In this document: positions 7,039 through 7,894 of the stretch, piece by piece
How the letters are laid out: each line of letters starts with the position of its first letter
Numbering within the stretch: the stretch's first letter is position 1
NCBI GenBank assembly: GCA_018647275.1
Contig: JABGTH010000194.1
Coordinates: forward strand, 1 to 7,894
Direction: 5' to 3'
DNA from: Paracoccaceae bacterium
GTDB lineage: Bacteria; Pseudomonadota; Alphaproteobacteria; Rhodobacterales; Rhodobacteraceae
Length of the DNA: 7,894 nt
Program-made: the position numbers and the translations under genes
The notes under the pieces: generated by a model
What the model was told of the DNA's origin: nothing
The model's database searches: none
The model's input: only the letters and a program-made list of their open reading frames with translations

Positions 7039-7054
7039 TGTAAAAAATTTTACA
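7039..7054. promoter_or_regulatory. AT-rich palindrome, candidate operator
   Basis: TGTAAAA-AA-TTTTACA is a perfect 7+2+7 palindrome at the boundary between the regulator 3' end (its stop is 7052-7050) and the operon leader. Size and symmetry fit a dimeric winged-helix regulator site. GCATAA occurs next to it at 7030-7035; the same hexamer is a half-site of the palindrome upstream of the regulator gene. Confidence 0.4.
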
Positions 7055-7508
7055 TATCTGCGTCTGATGATTGAGCCTCAAGCTCGCGCACAGATATCAA
7101 TGTTTGAGCGAGCTTCAGAGTGCGGGAAAACTCTGGGTTTGCAAGAAGGGCGTTACAGTAATTGCGCCAGGCCTCTAACATTGGCTCCGTTGGGCAAAAA
7201 TCGCGGCGACGGCGATCAGCGGTGCCTGACAGCTCTTCCAAATAACCAAGCGCCAAGGCTTCGTGAACGGTCGAAGTTACAGTCGGCCTGCTAAATTCAG
7301 AGACTTTGACAAGCTCAGAAATAGTGAAACTGCCCTTAGAGAAATAGTAGTTCATCATATACCTGCGTAGCTCAAAGGCGGTAAAGCTGGTGTTGAAAAA
7401 CCGACGCACCTGACCAGGCCCATGCTCGCGCCGATAAACATGACGTGAACTTTCGAACGAAGCCTGCACAAAGCAGAACTGGTCAAACAGCACTCCGGAT
7501 TCAAGCAT
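7050..7508 (-). CDS. Winged helix-turn-helix regulator, MarR-like
   Basis: This 152-residue protein is of MarR length. A helical N-terminal part precedes a helix-turn-helix at about 60-90 (FTISELVKVSEFSRPTVTST, then HEALALGYLEE). A wing with a charged turn, DRRRRDF (98-104), and a helical C-terminus (about 108-145) follow, an order typical of MarR-type dimers that bind small ligands. Family membership is inferred from this pattern and not from a search. ATG 7508 is preferred over TTG 7514 because GAGG (7518-7515) lies 6 nt upstream of it and touches the TTG. The gene is upstream of and co-directional with the hydrolase-importer operon, so it is the obvious candidate local regulator. Several cysteines (12, 105, 118) are present, but no redox motif is obvious. 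Confidence 0.75.
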   Translation of the reverse strand: MLESGVLFDQFCFVQASFESSRHVYRREHGPGQVRRFFNTSFTAFELRRYMMNYYFSKGSFTISELVKVSEFSRPTVTSTVHEALALGYLEELSGTADRRRRDFCPTEPMLEAWRNYCNALLANPEFSRTLKLAQTLISVRELEAQSSDADM

Positions 7509-7824
7509 GATCAACCTCGCCTATTTATAGAAAAAAAGTTACGCATAATGTTATGCCGTAGATCAGCTTTCCGCAAGGTATCGCTGCAAAACAGGTCGGG
7601 CACACATTCATTCCTTCTATCAGAGATCCAGTTTCCCGGCCATGAACGAGATGCAGCATACGAAATACCCTGCCGACTGCTTATTTCCGCGACAACACTC
7701 TGCGCAGCGAGAGTGTGTCCGCGAGTCGGAGAGCATCAGTCAATGAGCACAAATTGACGTGCCTTCCGTGGTACTAAACAGTGCCTTTGAACCTAAACAC
7801 CACGAATGTTGCGGGTCTTATATT
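7509..7824. other. Gene-free region between regulator and IS copy 2
   Basis: This stretch of about 316 bases has no recognisable gene on either strand. The open frames are short, lack ribosome binding sites and show no motif I know. It contains the palindrome at 7543-7556, a T7 run on the minus strand (7537-7531), a TATAAA hexamer (7529-7524), and a small hairpin, ACACTCT/AGAGTGT (7695-7701 and 7710-7716), flanked by a TCCGCGA direct repeat (7686-7692, 7718-7724). Confidence 0.6.
7543..7556. promoter_or_regulatory. Palindrome upstream of the regulator gene, candidate autoregulatory operator
   Basis: GCATAA-TG-TTATGC is a perfect 6+2+6 palindrome 35 bp upstream of the regulator ATG. On the minus strand TATAAA (7529-7524) could be a -10 box, which would place the palindrome over the -35 region. 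That -10 is very close to the ribosome binding site, leaving almost no leader. The palindrome followed by TTTTTTT (7537-7531) might instead be a weak terminator for transcription arriving from IS copy 2. Confidence 0.4.
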
Positions 7825-7840
7825 GGTGCTGTCAGACAAA
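7825..7840 (+). repeat. Right terminal inverted repeat of IS copy 2
   Basis: GGTGCTGTCAGACAAA matches the copy 1 left end (380-395, opposite strand) at 15 of 16 positions. It begins with GG and contains the CTGT core seen in IS6-family ends. Confidence 0.85.
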
Positions 7841-7849
7841 TGAGAACTC

Positions 7850-7867
7850 GCATCAGATTGCTGATGC
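7850..7867 (-). terminator. Hairpin between transposase stop and IS end
   Basis: GCATCAG (7850-7856) and CTGATGC (7861-7867) form a perfect 7-bp stem with a 4-nt loop, 9 nt beyond the transposase stop on the minus strand. It may end or stabilise the transposase transcript; no long T-run follows. In copy 1 the arm inside the window reads CTAGCGC, so this stem is altered there. Confidence 0.45.
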
Positions 7868-7894
7868 AGCCTGAATCTATGCGCTCAATAATTG
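7855..7894. repeat. Long-range direct repeat, right copy
   Basis: This is the partner of bases 1-40, with 36 of 40 positions identical and in the same orientation. Recombination between the two would delete everything between them and leave one copy. Confidence 0.95.
7877..7894 (-). CDS. IS6-family transposase, last five codons (partial)
   Basis: On the minus strand the bases encode QLLSA followed by TAG (7879-7877), identical in protein to the C-terminus of copy 1. The rest of the gene lies beyond the window edge, so its integrity is unknown. Confidence 0.75.
   Translation of the reverse strand, partial: QLLSA

Larger units (their letters stand above)
6928..7049 (-). promoter_or_regulatory. 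Leader/intergenic region upstream of the hydrolase-importer operon
   Basis: These 122 bases separate the regulator stop from the hydrolase start. They hold two inverted repeats that share bases (6938-6965 and 6963-6997), and the AT-rich palindrome at 7039-7054 touches their upstream edge. A minus-strand TTTACA hexamer (7044-7039) resembles a -35 box, but no -10 box at proper spacing is convincing. It is therefore not settled whether the operon has its own promoter here or is read through from the regulator gene. Confidence 0.5.
7825..7894 (-). mobile_element. Right end of a second IS6-family element (copy 2, continues past the window)
   Basis: The end begins at the inverted repeat GGTGCTGTCAGACAAA (7825-7840) and runs to the window edge. 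It includes the stop and last codons of a transposase on the minus strand. The orientation is the same as copy 1. Whether this copy is intact cannot be seen. The 8 bases outside the end are CTTATATT (7817-7824). Confidence 0.85.

Noticed and set aside
7024..7044. TTTACA with TATTAC as a promoter for the hydrolase operon
   Set aside because: The spacing is only about 9 bp, far from the 16-18 bp required. No better pair was found.
7548..7757. Plus-strand open frame of about 69 codons in the gene-free region
   Set aside because: It has no plausible ribosome binding site and no recognisable motif, its composition looks random, and it starts inside the palindrome.
7817..7822. TATAAG on the minus strand at the edge of IS copy 2, as a -10 box of an outward promoter
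   Set aside because: No -35-like hexamer lies at 16-18 bp. The TTGTCT in the terminal repeat is only about 11 bp away.
1..7894. CRISPR arrays, tRNA or rRNA genes, replication origins, phage or defence genes
   Set aside because: No regularly spaced repeats, cloverleaf, rRNA segments, iterons or relevant protein motifs were seen on either strand.

Overview
The window is a single minus-strand nutrient-uptake locus lying between two insertion-sequence ends of the IS6 type. Protein similarity that I recognise by eye and the moderate GC content suggest an alphaproteobacterium. The order Rhodobacterales (roseobacter-like) or a relative is most plausible, but nothing here proves the taxon.

Layout from low to high coordinate: (1) 1-395 is an internally deleted, nonsense-mutated IS6-family element with its transposase on the minus strand; its left terminal inverted repeat is at 380-395 and its other end lies just outside the window. 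(2) 396-561 is non-coding and contains one stem-loop. (3) 562-6064 holds a complete peptide/nickel-family (Dpp/Opp-type) ABC importer, transcribed leftward from the substrate-binding protein: binding protein, permease B, permease C, ATPase D, ATPase F. The membrane and ATPase genes are tightly coupled (two ATGA overlaps and one 1-nt gap). A hairpin separates the binding-protein gene from permease B. (4) 6094-6927 is an alpha/beta hydrolase 29 nt upstream of the binding protein and very probably in the same operon. (5) 6928-7049 is a leader with two mutually exclusive inverted repeats, one of which covers the hydrolase ribosome binding site. (6) 7050-7508 is a small winged-helix, MarR-like regulator. 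(7) 7509-7824 has no gene but carries a palindrome upstream of the regulator. (8) 7825-7894 is the right end of a second IS6-family copy in the same orientation as the first.

Functional reading (inference): the regulator senses a small molecule and controls uptake of an oligopeptide-like or other solute by the ABC importer. The cytoplasmic hydrolase then cleaves an ester, amide or lactone bond in the imported compound. The substrate cannot be read from the sequence. Because the module sits between directly repeated IS6 ends, it has the form of an IS6-type pseudo-compound transposon, or at least of a region exposed to loss by recombination between the copies. The most noteworthy points are the MITE-like IS relic, the direct IS flanks, the overlapping leader hairpins, and the pairing of a hydrolase and regulator with a complete importer. 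I see no clearly unprecedented system.
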